6,440 bases of DNA from Thermoanaerobaculia bacterium (GTDB lineage Bacteria; Acidobacteriota; Thermoanaerobaculia; Multivoradales; UBA5704): contig JAICSG010000242.1 of assembly GCA_025937035.1 (NCBI GenBank), positions 1 to 6,440 of the forward strand, given 5' to 3'. The notes below the pieces were generated by a model. It saw nothing but the letters and a program-made list of their open reading frames with translations. It was not told the origin of the DNA and did no database searches. A program made the translations under genes and the position numbers. Below are positions 5,983-6,440 of the stretch, in pieces. Position 1 is the stretch's first letter, and the number at the start of each line of letters is the position of its first letter.

Positions 5983-6440
5983 ATGCCGAGACCAGGTGAC
6001 AGCAGCTACCGCGCCGCCGTTCTGGTGGTCGACGACGAGGCCGCCATCCGCGACAGCCTCCACATGATCCTCGAATACGAGGGGTACCGGGTGGAGGAGG
6101 CCGCGAGCGGCTCCCAGGCCCTCACCAAGGTGGGCGAGCGCGCGCCCGACGCCATCGTGCTCGACATCAAGATGCCCGAGATGGACGGCCTCGAGCTCCT
6201 CAAGGCCTTGCGCGAGCGCGGCTACGAGATGCCCGTCCTGATGATCAGCGGCCACGCCGACGTGGCGACCGCGGTCGAGGCCACCCGCCGGGGAGCCTTC
6301 GACTTCTTCGAGAAGCCGCTCCAGCGCGAGCGGGTCCTCCTCTCGCTGCGGAACGCCATCGAGGCGTACCGCCTGCAGACCGAGAACCGCACCCTGAAGC
6401 CGGAGCCCGAGCAGATCATCGGCACCGCCCCCTCGGTGCG
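5983..6440 (+). CDS. NtrC/NtrX-type response regulator (3' end outside window)
   Basis: 152 codons are visible before the window ends. Residues 10-130 form a complete receiver domain: acidic pocket Asp17-Asp18 (VLVVDDEA), phospho-acceptor Asp61 (VLDIKMPEMDG), switch Ser89 (LMISGHAD) and Lys111 (FFEKPL). The DxKMPxMDGLELL and ISGHAD...A...GAFDFFEKPL style is typical of NtrC-family regulators. A linker then leads to EQIIGTAPSV at about 143-152, which resembles the start of their AAA+ sigma54-interaction domain. That domain and the DNA-binding domain would lie beyond the edge, so the class is likely but unproven. A TGA at 5977-5979, in frame just before the ATG, rules out a longer N-terminus. 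No Shine-Dalgarno is visible. No partner histidine kinase is in the window. Confidence 0.9.
   Translation, partial: MPRPGDSSYRAAVLVVDDEAAIRDSLHMILEYEGYRVEEAASGSQALTKVGERAPDAIVLDIKMPEMDGLELLKALRERGYEMPVLMISGHADVATAVEATRRGAFDFFEKPLQRERVLLSLRNAIEAYRLQTENRTLKPEPEQIIGTAPSV

Noticed and set aside
3838..6255. Very long minus-strand open frame opposite degP and the response regulator
   Set aside because: It is the antisense shadow of high-GC codons in the plus-strand genes. It lacks a recognisable domain and a credible start, and the plus-strand products have intact family motifs.
1..6440. Mobile elements, CRISPR arrays, phage or defence genes
   Set aside because: No transposase or integrase motifs, no regularly spaced repeats beyond the 21-bp pair, and gene content is conserved housekeeping and envelope functions.

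Overview
The window looks like chromosomal DNA from a high-GC, Gram-negative-type bacterium. The coding parts are very GC-rich, a Do-family protease carries an N-terminal export signal, and the next gene is an NtrC-type response regulator. Acidobacteriota or a deltaproteobacterium-like lineage would fit, but the sequence alone does not settle the phylum. I see no sign of mobile elements, CRISPR arrays, tRNA or rRNA. Every complete gene belongs to a well-known conserved family.

Left half, minus strand: the transcription/translation operon rimP (3234-3719), nusA (1674-3206) and infB (1-1616, cut by the window edge inside the IF2 GTPase domain). It is read from a near-consensus sigma70 promoter (TTGACG, 16 bp, TATAAT; 3837-3864). 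The roughly 110-nt leader contains a GNRA-capped hairpin followed by a textbook intrinsic terminator (3772-3797) before the rimP start. This arrangement predicts transcription attenuation of the whole operon. NusA, one of its products, is itself a termination/antitermination factor, so autogenous control is possible.

Middle, 3865-4290: about 425 bp between divergent genes with no convincing gene. It holds a dyad abutting the rimP -35 box, a bulged dyad at 4021-4047, and a 21-bp tandem direct repeat at 4071-4112 (with a possible degenerate third copy just before it). It also holds phased AAAAC motifs and a good sigma54-type -24/-12 element at 4228-4242, all upstream of the protease gene.

Right half, plus strand: a secreted or membrane-anchored HtrA/Do serine protease with two PDZ domains (4291-5877), closed by a strong intrinsic terminator (5936-5970). 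Only 12 nt later an NtrC/NtrX-type response regulator begins (5983 to the window end, truncated). It has an intact receiver domain but no visible Shine-Dalgarno.

The most interesting reading is regulatory. A DegP-like protease appears to have a sigma54 promoter with enhancer-like tandem repeats 140-180 bp upstream of the predicted transcription start, and it sits beside a gene for a likely sigma54 activator. That suggests a local envelope-stress circuit, but it is an inference from spacing and motifs.
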